Assembly: GCF_900104095.1 (NCBI RefSeq)
Contig: NZ_FNJO01000005.1
Location: 186,001 to 250,000, forward strand
Origin: Ralstonia sp. 25mfcol4.1
GTDB taxonomy: Bacteria > Pseudomonadota > Gammaproteobacteria > Burkholderiales > Burkholderiaceae
Direction of reading: 5' to 3'
Length of the DNA: 64,000 nucleotides
This document shows, piece after piece, positions 9,989 through 19,958 of this stretch. The notes beneath the pieces are model-generated. The model did not search any database. It was not told the DNA's origin and was given only the letters and a program-made list of their open reading frames with translations. A program made the position numbers and the translations under genes. Position 1 is the first letter of the stretch, and each line of letters opens with the position of its first letter.

Positions 9989-10972
9989 TCAGCGGGATTG
10001 GAAGTCGACCGAACCCAGTGCTTCCTGCACCTTGGCGGTATCGCGCACGGTCATCTGCATCAGCATGCCGGACGGCCCGGGCATCGGCACTACCTGCATG
10101 GTCTTGAGCTTGTCGAGCGTGCCCCTGTCGGCCAGGAAGACCTGCGACGCGGCGTGCAGGCGCTTCACGACATCGGGCGACGTGCCGGCCTTGGCGGCCA
10201 CGCCCATCCAGCCCAGGTCATCCAGCCCGGACAGGCCCAGCTCGGAGGCGGTCGGCACGTCCGGCAGGTCTGGCAGCCGCTTTGGCGCGAACAGCACCAG
10301 CGGCACCAGCTTGCCAGCGCGAATCTGCGGCATGGCCGTGCTCAGCACCGGCGCCATGACCTGCGTCTGGCCGCCAACGGTGGCCACCACGCCATCGGGT
10401 TCGCCCTTGTACGGCACGTGGGTCATGTGGATGTTCTGGTTCTTCTGGAACAGTTCGACCACCAGGTGAGTGGAGTTGCCGTTGCCCGACGACGCGAAAT
10501 TGATCTTGCCCGGTTTGGCCTTTGCGGCAGCCACCAGGTCGGCCAGCGAGCGGAAGCCGGTTTGCGGATTGGCCACCAGCACGAACGGCACCGTGGTCAG
10601 CACCGACACGGGGGTGAAGTCGGATTCGGGCTTGTAGGACAGCGGGGCATAGGCGAACTTGTTCAGCACCATCTGCGAGACGCCGGCCAGGAACAGCGTG
10701 CATCCATCGGCAGGTTGGGACAGCACGTATTTGGCCGCGATCACGCCACCGGCGCCGGCCTTGTTTTCCACAAGCACGGTGGTACCCAGTTCCCTGGAGG
10801 CCGTCTCGGCCCACATGCGTGCGAGCGTATCGGTGCTGCCGCCGGCCTGCTGCGAAACCACCAGCTTGATCGGCCGCGTGTTCCCCGCTTCGCCGCATGC
10901 CCAGCCCGTTGCCGATGCACCCACAGCGAGCATCCCGGCCAGCAGTTTCCCCATGATGGAGATTTTTCTCAT
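9989..10972 (-). CDS. Bug/TctC-family periplasmic substrate-binding protein
   Basis: A 327-residue tripartite-tricarboxylate-transporter receptor (Bug family). A signal peptide covers about residues 1-25, followed by the family opening 'PIKLVVSQQAGGSTDTLAR', 'VENKAGAGGVIAAKYV' and the mid-protein 'HVPYKGEPDGV' segment, which line the carboxylate-binding cleft. AAGGA lies before the start. The gene leads a two-gene operon with the GGT-like gene and is divergent from a LysR gene, its likely regulator. No TctA/TctB membrane genes are nearby, so it must share a permease encoded elsewhere or act as a sensor, as is known for many orphan Bug proteins. Confidence 0.92.
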   Translation of the reverse strand: MRKISIMGKLLAGMLAVGASATGWACGEAGNTRPIKLVVSQQAGGSTDTLARMWAETASRELGTTVLVENKAGAGGVIAAKYVLSQPADGCTLFLAGVSQMVLNKFAYAPLSYKPESDFTPVSVLTTVPFVLVANPQTGFRSLADLVAAAKAKPGKINFASSGNGNSTHLVVELFQKNQNIHMTHVPYKGEPDGVVATVGGQTQVMAPVLSTAMPQIRAGKLVPLVLFAPKRLPDLPDVPTASELGLSGLDDLGWMGVAAKAGTSPDVVKRLHAASQVFLADRGTLDKLKTMQVVPMPGPSGMLMQMTVRDTAKVQEALGSVDFQSR

Positions 10973-11063
10973 GTCGTGTCCTTCTTGATCAGTGGTTCCA
11001 TGGATTGTTCCGCGGCCGCAGAAGCGTCAATATTGGCGCGGGATGCGCGGAACGGCCAATGAA

Positions 11064-12032
11064 ATGTTCCGAACCTTGTATGAGTATTTGTTCATGTTGC
11101 AGTCTCCGGACACCGTAGCCTGGGCGCGCCGGTTGCGGATGCGTCACCTGGAATCGTTCCTGGTCCTCCACGAGGCCGGCACACTGACGCTCGCCGCCCA
11201 ACGGCTGCATATGACGCAATCGGCCATGTCGCACTGGCTGGGCGAGATGGAGGATCTGGTTGGCACCAAGCTCGTGCTTCGGGGCAAGCAGATGAAGCTG
11301 ACGGCCGCGGGCGAGGCCGTGCGCAAGCTGGCGCTGCGCGTGCTGGGCGAAGTGGGCCGGACCAACGCGGAACTGCTGTCGCTGGCCAAGGGCGACGTGG
11401 CGCGCCTGCACATCGGCAGCGTGACGGCCGGTATCGCCCATCTGATTCCGCGCGCGGTGCTGGCCTTCCAGGCGCGCCATGCGGATGTCTCGTTCCAGGT
11501 GACCGAAGGCGTGTTCAATGCGCTGCTGAGCGGCCTGGAGGAGCGCGAGTACGACCTGGTGGTCGGCTCGATCGACGTCCGCGCCTACGGGCAGCATCTG
11601 GAACACGAGGTGCTGTTTGCCGACGACATCGCCATCGTGGTCGGGCCTGGCCATCCGCTGGCCACGGCGCGCAGCGTTAGCTGGACCGACGTCTTCGGCT
11701 ACCCTTGGCTGATGCCGCCGCGCGATACGCTGATGCGGGTGCGGCTGGAAAACACCCTGCTGGAACGCGGCGGCGCCGGCATCAAGCCAAAGATCGAAAC
11801 CGGGTCGATCGTGGTGCTGGAATCGGTGGTGCGCGGCAGCGACCATGTGGGCGTCTGCCCTGCGGCGATGGCGGCCCATCTGCAGAGCCGCGGCCTTGTC
11901 TCTATGCTGCCGCTGGCCGATGTCGGATCGTTCGGGCCGGTGGGAGCGGTATGGCGCCGGGGCGGCGCCGACGAGATGCTGCTCGACTTCGTGTCACTGC
12001 TTCGCAGCGAGGCCGGGAAGCTGGGCCGATAA
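11064..12032 (+). CDS. LysR-family regulator, divergent from the Bug-GGT operon
   Basis: A LysR-type regulator of about 322 residues. The helix-turn-helix lies near residues 30-55 ('LTLAAQRLHMTQSAMSHWLG') and a typical effector-binding domain follows. The start is uncertain: in-frame ATGs occur at 11043, 11064 and 11094 and GTG at 10992, none with a strong Shine-Dalgarno. I chose 11064 as a compromise; 11094 would give the N-terminal length most usual for the family. Divergent orientation suggests that it controls the Bug receptor and GGT-like genes. Its last 39 bases overlap, tail to tail, the end of the next LysR gene on the opposite strand. Confidence 0.88.
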   Translation: MFRTLYEYLFMLQSPDTVAWARRLRMRHLESFLVLHEAGTLTLAAQRLHMTQSAMSHWLGEMEDLVGTKLVLRGKQMKLTAAGEAVRKLALRVLGEVGRTNAELLSLAKGDVARLHIGSVTAGIAHLIPRAVLAFQARHADVSFQVTEGVFNALLSGLEEREYDLVVGSIDVRAYGQHLEHEVLFADDIAIVVGPGHPLATARSVSWTDVFGYPWLMPPRDTLMRVRLENTLLERGGAGIKPKIETGSIVVLESVVRGSDHVGVCPAAMAAHLQSRGLVSMLPLADVGSFGPVGAVWRRGGADEMLLDFVSLLRSEAGKLGR

Positions 12033-12977
12033 CGCGTCGGCGCTGGCGCCTGTCAGGTTGCCCAGGGGGCTGACGCCTTTCCACGTGCCCGTGGCGATGG
12101 CGTCCAGGATCAGCTGCAGCAGCGCATCTTCCACCGTCTTGCACGCCAGGCCAAGCCGCGCGGCGCCCGCCACACACAGGAACACGCGGCGCACCAGCGA
12201 CGAGTCCGAGATCGGCACGCACGCGAACGCATGGGGCGGTTCGGTGGCCAGCGCGCTCCAGGGCAGGATGGTCCACCCCATACCGGCACTGACCGCCGAC
12301 AACAGCACCGACACCGCGCTGGTTTCGGCCACGAGCTTCAGTTCGAGCCCCGCGGCGACGAACGCGCGGTCCGTCAGCACCCGCACCGAATTGGGAAAGC
12401 TCGGCAGCAGCAGCGGCAGCGCGGCCATCTCGGCCAGCGTCAGCGCCGTGTCGCGCTGCGCCGAGGCAGGGCCCACGGCCATCAGGTCTTCGTCCAGCAA
12501 CGGCACGAGATGCATGTTAGGCCGCTGCTGGGCGTCCATGGCGATGCACAGGTCGAGCTTTTGCGCCGTGACGAGTTCGGCCAGGTCGGCACTGCTGCCT
12601 TCCACGATCTCGACCGTCACGTCCGGCACGTTGCGGGTGACGAACTGCAGCAGCGGTACGGCCAGCACGCGCGACGTGCTGGTGGGCAGGCCCACCCTGA
12701 CGTGGCCTGACGGCACATCGCGGCCATGGCGTACCGCCGCATGCGCTTCCTCCATCTGGCGCAGCACCATCTTGGCGTGCCGGTACAGGATCTGGCCGGT
12801 CTCGGTGGGCCGGGCGCCAAACGGCCCGCGAACCAGCAGCCTGGCGCCCAGTTCGGACTCCAGATTGACCACGTGCTGGCTCAGCGACGGCTGGGCAATA
12901 TGCAGCGCATCGGCCGCGGCGGTAATACTCTCGAGTTCGACGATGCGCGCGAAATAGCGAAGCTGCCGGAAATCCAT
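11994..12977 (-). CDS. LysR-family regulator downstream of the CocE-type hydrolase
   Basis: A 327-residue LysR-type regulator of the Nac/Cbl-like sort. The start at 'MDFRQLRYFARIVELES' (12977) matches the family N-terminus better than the longer frame to 13007. The helix-turn-helix is near residues 18-37 ('ITAAADALHIAQPSLSQHV'). It lies 69 bases after the CocE-type hydrolase gene on the same strand and may be cotranscribed. If so, it is a candidate ligand for the palindrome at 14980-15000 between that hydrolase and a Bug receptor gene. The coding end overlaps the opposing LysR gene by 39 bases, an unusually tight convergent arrangement. Confidence 0.9.
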   Translation of the reverse strand: MDFRQLRYFARIVELESITAAADALHIAQPSLSQHVVNLESELGARLLVRGPFGARPTETGQILYRHAKMVLRQMEEAHAAVRHGRDVPSGHVRVGLPTSTSRVLAVPLLQFVTRNVPDVTVEIVEGSSADLAELVTAQKLDLCIAMDAQQRPNMHLVPLLDEDLMAVGPASAQRDTALTLAEMAALPLLLPSFPNSVRVLTDRAFVAAGLELKLVAETSAVSVLLSAVSAGMGWTILPWSALATEPPHAFACVPISDSSLVRRVFLCVAGAARLGLACKTVEDALLQLILDAIATGTWKGVSPLGNLTGASADALSAQLPGLAAKQ

Positions 12978-13046
12978 GACTGCGGAAAGCTGGGGACGGA
13001 TGCCCACTCTAGCACTTCACGTGCCGGGGCAGGCATCGTGCCGCCG

Positions 13047-14891
13047 TCAACGGCCGCGTGCCTGCGCCGCCACGGGCACGTCGATATGGCAGCCGCCGCT
13101 ACCCAGACCCAGGGTCAGCCGCGGCGGTCGGCCGTGGGGCACTTGCGGAAAGTGGCCACGGTCGGCACCCGCGATGGAAACGCGCAGGCGGCTGCCGGCG
13201 GCCAGCGTCCATGCCACCGGCAGCAGCGCGAAGTCCAGCGCGACGGGTGCGCCCGGCGTCAGCCGTTCGGCGTCGGCCGCGCGGTGCGCGCGATAGGGCC
13301 AGCTGGTGCGGTACTCCGGCGGGCACGGCTCGGTCTTGCGGTGCGACGCACGCAGCATGCCCTCGGTGATATAGCGTACCGTGCCATCGGTTTCCACTTC
13401 CGACAGATAGACGAATACCGCCGCGTCGGGCTGCGACGAGGACACCTGCAGATGGGCCACGACGTGGCCCGCAATCGCCATCGGCGATGGCAGTGGCGCC
13501 GAGTCGAAATGAGGCAGCGCTGCCTCATGCTCGCCCCAGTCCGCGTAGTAGTCCTCGATATTGGCGGCGCCCAGCCGCTCGTAGCGCGTCTGGCGGCCGG
13601 TGGTCCAGTCGAAGCGCACCTGCGTCGTGGTCGCGGCGGCCCCGGCCTGTGGTGTGACCGACAGCGCGCCGCCGTCGGTCAGGTACAGCCGGGTGCTGAC
13701 CGGCGTGGGCGGCCAGACGTCGGCCGGCTGCCACTGGTCGTCATGGATGCTGTGGTAATGCACGCGGGCTTCGCGTTCCAGGCCGGTGGGCAGGCCAAGC
13801 AGGTGATGGTCGAAGAAGCGCAGCACTTCGCCCAGCAAGGGAAAATCCGATGCGGCGCGCTCACGCCAGGGCGATACGTTGGTGCGCGCGCCGTGGTCCC
13901 ACGGACCCAGCAGCAGGCGGCTGTCATGGGACGGCAGCGAGAGGAAGCGCGTGATGGCGCCATTGGCATAGCCGCCGCCGTCGTACCAGCCCGAGATCGA
14001 ATACACGGCGACGTCAGGCGCGATGCCGTCCAGATAGCGGTAAGGGCTGCAACTGCCGGAATCGAGCGATGGGTCGTGGAAGGCCGCGCCATCGCGGTAG
14101 GCGAACTCGGGCGCCAGGTCGGCCAGCGTGAAGTTGTTGCGGTGCTCGGCGACGGCGGCGGCCACCAGTGCACCTTCGGTGTCCTCGTCGGTACGCTCGG
14201 GGCCTGCGAAGGAGGGGTCGTTGAAGTAGGGGAAGCCAGCCACCAGGTCGCGACGGTCCTGGTCGAGCGCGAGCATCAGTTCGTCATAGGCTTCCACCCA
14301 CACCTTCGACAGCATGCCGCCGGGGTACAGCTGTTCGCTGTAGATGTCGGACACCGAGAACAGCGGCGCAATGGCCTTCACTGCCGGGTGGCCGGTGCTG
14401 GCCAGGAAGCAGGCCGCCGCGCCCAGGTACGAGATGCCGGTGGAGCCGATCTTGCCGTTCGACCACGGCCGGCTGGCGATCCACTCGGCCACTTCGTAGT
14501 AGTCGTCGCGCTCGGTGGGCGACCGCAGCGCGTCGCGCGTGCCGAAGCTGGCACCGGTGCCGCGCACATCGACCACGACCACCGCGTAGCCCTTGGGCAC
14601 GAAGGCATCGCGGTACTTGGCGCCGTTCGGGCTCGGCTCGGCACCCGCGCGGGAAAGCCTGAAACGTCGGTAGTACGGCGTGAAGATGACCACGGTGGGG
14701 AAGGCTTGCGGCGCGGCGGTGCCGGGTAACGGCTGCGGCAGGTAGACGTCGGCGGCCAGGCGGCAGCCGTCGCGCATGAGCAGATAGCAGGACGCTGGCC
14801 GGGCCGGTACGGAGAAGGTGGACGGGCGGCTTGCCAGATAGGCGGACGGCGGCGTCAGCCACGCGTTGCCACGGGTATCGATGTCGGACAT
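13047..14891 (-). CDS. CocE/NonD-family serine hydrolase
   Basis: A roughly 614-residue hydrolase of the X-Pro dipeptidyl-peptidase S15/cocaine-esterase family. The alpha/beta-hydrolase core carries the nucleophile elbow 'GISYLG' and the catalytic His in 'GPWDHGARTN'. A jelly-roll-like C-terminal domain ('PGAPVALDFALLPVAW', 'GSRLRVSIAGADRGHFPQ') is typical. 'MRDGCRLAADVYLPQP' is the conserved entry strand. No signal peptide is visible, so it is likely cytoplasmic. The frame is open to 14984; the start at 14891 ('MSDIDTRGN') is tentative, as no ribosome-binding site stands out. It is divergent from a Bug receptor gene, suggesting hydrolysis of an imported ester or amide. Confidence 0.88.
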   Translation of the reverse strand: MSDIDTRGNAWLTPPSAYLASRPSTFSVPARPASCYLLMRDGCRLAADVYLPQPLPGTAAPQAFPTVVIFTPYYRRFRLSRAGAEPSPNGAKYRDAFVPKGYAVVVVDVRGTGASFGTRDALRSPTERDDYYEVAEWIASRPWSNGKIGSTGISYLGAAACFLASTGHPAVKAIAPLFSVSDIYSEQLYPGGMLSKVWVEAYDELMLALDQDRRDLVAGFPYFNDPSFAGPERTDEDTEGALVAAAVAEHRNNFTLADLAPEFAYRDGAAFHDPSLDSGSCSPYRYLDGIAPDVAVYSISGWYDGGGYANGAITRFLSLPSHDSRLLLGPWDHGARTNVSPWRERAASDFPLLGEVLRFFDHHLLGLPTGLEREARVHYHSIHDDQWQPADVWPPTPVSTRLYLTDGGALSVTPQAGAAATTTQVRFDWTTGRQTRYERLGAANIEDYYADWGEHEAALPHFDSAPLPSPMAIAGHVVAHLQVSSSQPDAAVFVYLSEVETDGTVRYITEGMLRASHRKTEPCPPEYRTSWPYRAHRAADAERLTPGAPVALDFALLPVAWTLAAGSRLRVSIAGADRGHFPQVPHGRPPRLTLGLGSGGCHIDVPVAAQARGR

Positions 14892-14979
14892 GACTGGTGT
14901 ATTGGTGCGGAAGGGCCTGGATAACGGCCCCATGGTACGGAGCCGTCGCGGGGTTGCGGAAAGACGAAATTCCGATCCG

Positions 14980-15000
14980 GTCATAGGTCGGCCCTATGAC
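14980..15000. promoter_or_regulatory. 21-bp palindrome, putative LysR-type operator
   Basis: GTCATAGG (14980-14987) and CCTATGAC (14993-15000) form a perfect 8-bp inverted repeat around TCGGC. The core fits the LysR rule T-N11-A (ATAGG...CCTAT). It lies between the divergent CocE-type hydrolase and Bug receptor genes, about 90 bases from the first start. A related half-site, CGGCCTATG, occurs near 15146-15154. Confidence 0.65.
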
Positions 15001-15249
15001 CAAACGCGTTGCCACGCCCGATCCGCGGGAAAACCTGCGTGCCGCGCACAAGGCCGGTGCGCGCCGCGCCGATGCTGCGTTGCGATGGTGCGCATGGACC
15101 CCATGGCTGGGCAGGTGCCTCAGGGTTTCTCCCGGGCATAGCTCCGGCCTATGTTGGCATCGACAATCCGTATTGGTCTCGGATCGCGCAGATCCCTACC
15201 ATCGTCATGAAAATTTCGTGACTGGCTTCGATTCAATTGGAGAGTATTG

Positions 15250-16224
15250 ATGTACCGACGTTTGATGGCTTGCGCGTTCATCGCCTCGGCGGTGTTGTGC
15301 CATGGCGCCGTGCAGGCGCAGGATGCATATCCCGGCCGGCCGATCCGGATGATCGTGCCGCAGTCGGCGGGTTCTGGCGGCGACGTGGTGGCAAGGCTGC
15401 TCAGTGACCGGCTGTCGCAAGACCTGGGGCAATCCATCGTCGTGGACAACCGTCCCGGCGCGAACGGCATCGTGGCAATGAGCACGGTGGCCAAGGCGGC
15501 ACCGGACGGCTACACGGTACTGCTGACGGGCGTATCGCAGATCAGCTTCAACCCGCACCTGTACGCGTCGCTGCCGTACAACCCGCAGAAGGACTACACG
15601 TTCATCTCGCCCGTGGTCGATACGCCGTTCGTGATCGTGGCCAGCAAGGCCAGCGGCATCACGTCGATGCAGAGCTTCATCGACAAGGCGAAGCACAAGC
15701 CGGGCGGCCTGACGTTCAGCAGCGCGGGCGTGGGCAATTCGACGCACCTGGCCATGGAAGTCGTGGCGGACAAGCTGGGCCTGAAAATGACTCACGTGGC
15801 CTACAAGGGCTCCGGCCCGGCGCTGACCGGCGTGGTGGCGGGCGAGGTAGACGCGATGGTGAGCGTGCTGGGTGCCGCGTTGCCGCAGGTAACCGGCGGT
15901 ACGGTGGTGCCGGTGGCCATTGTCGGGCCGCAGCGCGTGAAGGAACTGCCCAACGTGCCCACGCTCAAGGAGGCCGGCATCGACGTGCCGCTGATGCCTA
16001 GCTGGTACGCGCTGGTTGGCCCGGCCGGTCTGGATCCGAAGATCGTGGCGCGGCTCAACGGCGCCGTGCAGGCAGCGCTGGCCGACCCGCAGATCAAGGC
16101 CAGGCTGGCATCGCTCTACCTGTTCCCGGTGGTGGGCAGTGCCGATGCGATCAAGCAGCGTGCATCGTCGGAGTCGAAGGTCTGGGGCGACTTCATCCGC
16201 AAGCGCGGTATCCAGGCGTCGTGA
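15250..16224 (+). CDS. Bug/TctC-family periplasmic substrate-binding protein
   Basis: A 324-residue Bug receptor. A cleavable signal peptide ends near residue 24 (Ala-Gln-Ala before Gln-Asp). Then come the family blocks 'YPGRPIRMIVPQSAGSGGD', 'VVDNRPGANGIVAMSTV' and 'HVAYKGSGPALTGVVAGEVD'. The start ATG at 15250 follows GGAGAG; a TTG immediately before it is less likely. It is divergent from the CocE-type hydrolase, with a 21-bp palindrome in between. No TctAB permease is adjacent. A hairpin without a U-run (CTGCCG/CGGCAG, 16231-16247) lies between its end and the convergent aspartate-alanine antiporter gene. Confidence 0.93.
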   Translation: MYRRLMACAFIASAVLCHGAVQAQDAYPGRPIRMIVPQSAGSGGDVVARLLSDRLSQDLGQSIVVDNRPGANGIVAMSTVAKAAPDGYTVLLTGVSQISFNPHLYASLPYNPQKDYTFISPVVDTPFVIVASKASGITSMQSFIDKAKHKPGGLTFSSAGVGNSTHLAMEVVADKLGLKMTHVAYKGSGPALTGVVAGEVDAMVSVLGAALPQVTGGTVVPVAIVGPQRVKELPNVPTLKEAGIDVPLMPSWYALVGPAGLDPKIVARLNGAVQAALADPQIKARLASLYLFPVVGSADAIKQRASSESKVWGDFIRKRGIQAS

Positions 16225-16260
16225 TGGCGGCTGCCGGCATGCGGCAGGATGGCCGGTTCA

Positions 16261-17949
16261 TCAGGACAGGATCATGATGATCACCATCCCCCAGATGGTC
16301 AGCAGCGTGTTGCCCACCGCGTACGTCACGGTATAGCCCAGTCCGGGCACCTGGCTCTTGGCCGCTTCGCACACCATCCCCAACGCCGCCGTGGTGGTTC
16401 GCGCACCGGCGCAGATGCCCAGGATCAGGGCCGGGTGAAAGCGGAACACGTATTTCGCCAGGAACATGCCGATGATCAGCGGCACGGCGGTGGCGAAGAT
16501 GCCCCACAGGAACAGGCTCACGCCGAGCTTCTGCAGCCCGGCGATGAAGCCCGGCCCGGCCGAGATGCCCACCACGGCGATAAAGACGTTCAGGCCGACC
16601 GAGTTCATGAACCAGAGCGTCGGCTCGGGAATACGTCCGAACGTGGGATGGATGGCGCGGAACCAGCCGAAGATGATGCCGGCGATCAGCGACCCGCCCG
16701 CCGTGGAAATCGTCAACGGAATGCCGGCCACGTGGATCACGATGGCACCGATCAGCGCGCCGACCGTGATGGCCAGCGAGACGAAGGCAACGTCGGTGAC
16801 GGTGGTGGGGCGGTCTACATAGCCCAGTTGCTTTGCGGTGGCGTTGATGTCCTGCGTGCGGCCCACCAGCGTGATCACGTCGCCGCGATAGAGCTGAGTC
16901 TTGGGCAACACCGGAATCACGGTCTCGGTCGGGCCACGCTTGATCTTCTTGAGGAACACCCCGCGCGCGCCGGGCCAGCGCGCCAGTTCCTGCAGCGGCT
17001 TGCCGTCGACTTCCTTGTTGGTGATATAGATATCGACGCCTTCGGTGTGGATGTTCAGCAGCTCGGCATCCTCCACCTCGCGGCCGCTGGGGCCCAGCCG
17101 CGCAATCAGCTGGTCGCGCTTGCCGCCGATGGCCACCACGTCGCCCCCTTCGATCAGCGTGTGCTGGTCTACCTCGATGATCTTGCCGCCGCGCCGGATG
17201 CGCTCGATGAAAGCGCGCACACCGTCGTGCGTGCCGGCTTCGAGATCGCCCACGGACCTGCCGATGAACGGGCTATTGGGCGCCACGGAGTAGGCGCGCA
17301 CCTCGAACTCGTGCCATTCGGTGCCGGCGCCGCCGGCTGACCCGGCCCCCAGCATCTGCTCATACTCCTTGCAGGCCGCCACCAGATCGATGCCCAGCAG
17401 CCTGGGCCCGATCTGGGCCAGGATGATGGCCGATCCCACGGTGCCGAAGATGTACGTGACCGCATAGGCAATCGGCATGCCGTCCAGCAACATCTTGGTC
17501 TCTTCCGGGGATCGCCCGAGCCGGTTGATGGCGTCGGTGGCAAGGCCCATCGACGCCGATATGGTTTGCGATCCGGCGAACAGGCCCGCCGCGGAGCCGA
17601 GGTCGTACCCGGCGACCATGGCGGCCACCACGGATGCGCCGAGCGACAGCACCGCCAGGATGGCCGCGAAGATCGCCTGCGGCACCCCATCCTTGGCGAT
17701 GCCGCGCACGAACTGCGGACCCACCCCGTAGCCAACCGCGAACAGGAACATCAGGAAGAAGACCGATTTCACGTTCGCGGAGATCTTGACGCCGAGGATG
17801 CCGATGACGATGGCCACCAGCAGCGTCGATGTCACGGCCCCAAGGCTGAACCCCTTGAAGCTCTTTCCGCCCACCCAGTAGCCGATACCCAGCGCCAGGA
17901 AGATGGCGATCTCCGGATAGGCCTTGAGCGTATCAACGAACCACGTCAT
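16261..17949 (-). CDS. aspT: aspartate:alanine antiporter AspT
   Basis: A 562-residue inner-membrane carrier of the aspartate:alanine exchanger family. Membrane segments occupy about residues 10-190 and 370-560, flanking a hydrophilic middle that contains two TrkA-C-like (RCK_C) domains ('[15 protein letters not shown]' and '[15 protein letters not shown]'). That split layout is diagnostic for AspT and its relatives. It imports aspartate and exports alanine electrogenically. It lies 63 bases downstream of the aspartate 4-decarboxylase gene, as in the classic aspDT operon, so the pair should generate proton-motive force by consuming a proton inside while exchanging the acids. AGGAGG precedes the start. 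Confidence 0.93.
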   Translation of the reverse strand: MTWFVDTLKAYPEIAIFLALGIGYWVGGKSFKGFSLGAVTSTLLVAIVIGILGVKISANVKSVFFLMFLFAVGYGVGPQFVRGIAKDGVPQAIFAAILAVLSLGASVVAAMVAGYDLGSAAGLFAGSQTISASMGLATDAINRLGRSPEETKMLLDGMPIAYAVTYIFGTVGSAIILAQIGPRLLGIDLVAACKEYEQMLGAGSAGGAGTEWHEFEVRAYSVAPNSPFIGRSVGDLEAGTHDGVRAFIERIRRGGKIIEVDQHTLIEGGDVVAIGGKRDQLIARLGPSGREVEDAELLNIHTEGVDIYITNKEVDGKPLQELARWPGARGVFLKKIKRGPTETVIPVLPKTQLYRGDVITLVGRTQDINATAKQLGYVDRPTTVTDVAFVSLAITVGALIGAIVIHVAGIPLTISTAGGSLIAGIIFGWFRAIHPTFGRIPEPTLWFMNSVGLNVFIAVVGISAGPGFIAGLQKLGVSLFLWGIFATAVPLIIGMFLAKYVFRFHPALILGICAGARTTTAALGMVCEAAKSQVPGLGYTVTYAVGNTLLTIWGMVIIMILS

Positions 17950-18012
17950 GGTGATGCCTCCTTGTCGGACCTCAGCGTTTGCGGCGAGACTGGCTGGTCG
18001 TGGGACACCGGC

Positions 18013-19958
<1,946 letters not shown>

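Noticed and set aside
10870..10972. Bug receptor at 9989-10972 as a lipoprotein because of a Cys near the end of its signal peptide
   Set aside because: The residues before Cys (Gly-Trp-Ala) do not make an acceptable lipobox; ordinary signal-peptidase cleavage is more likely.
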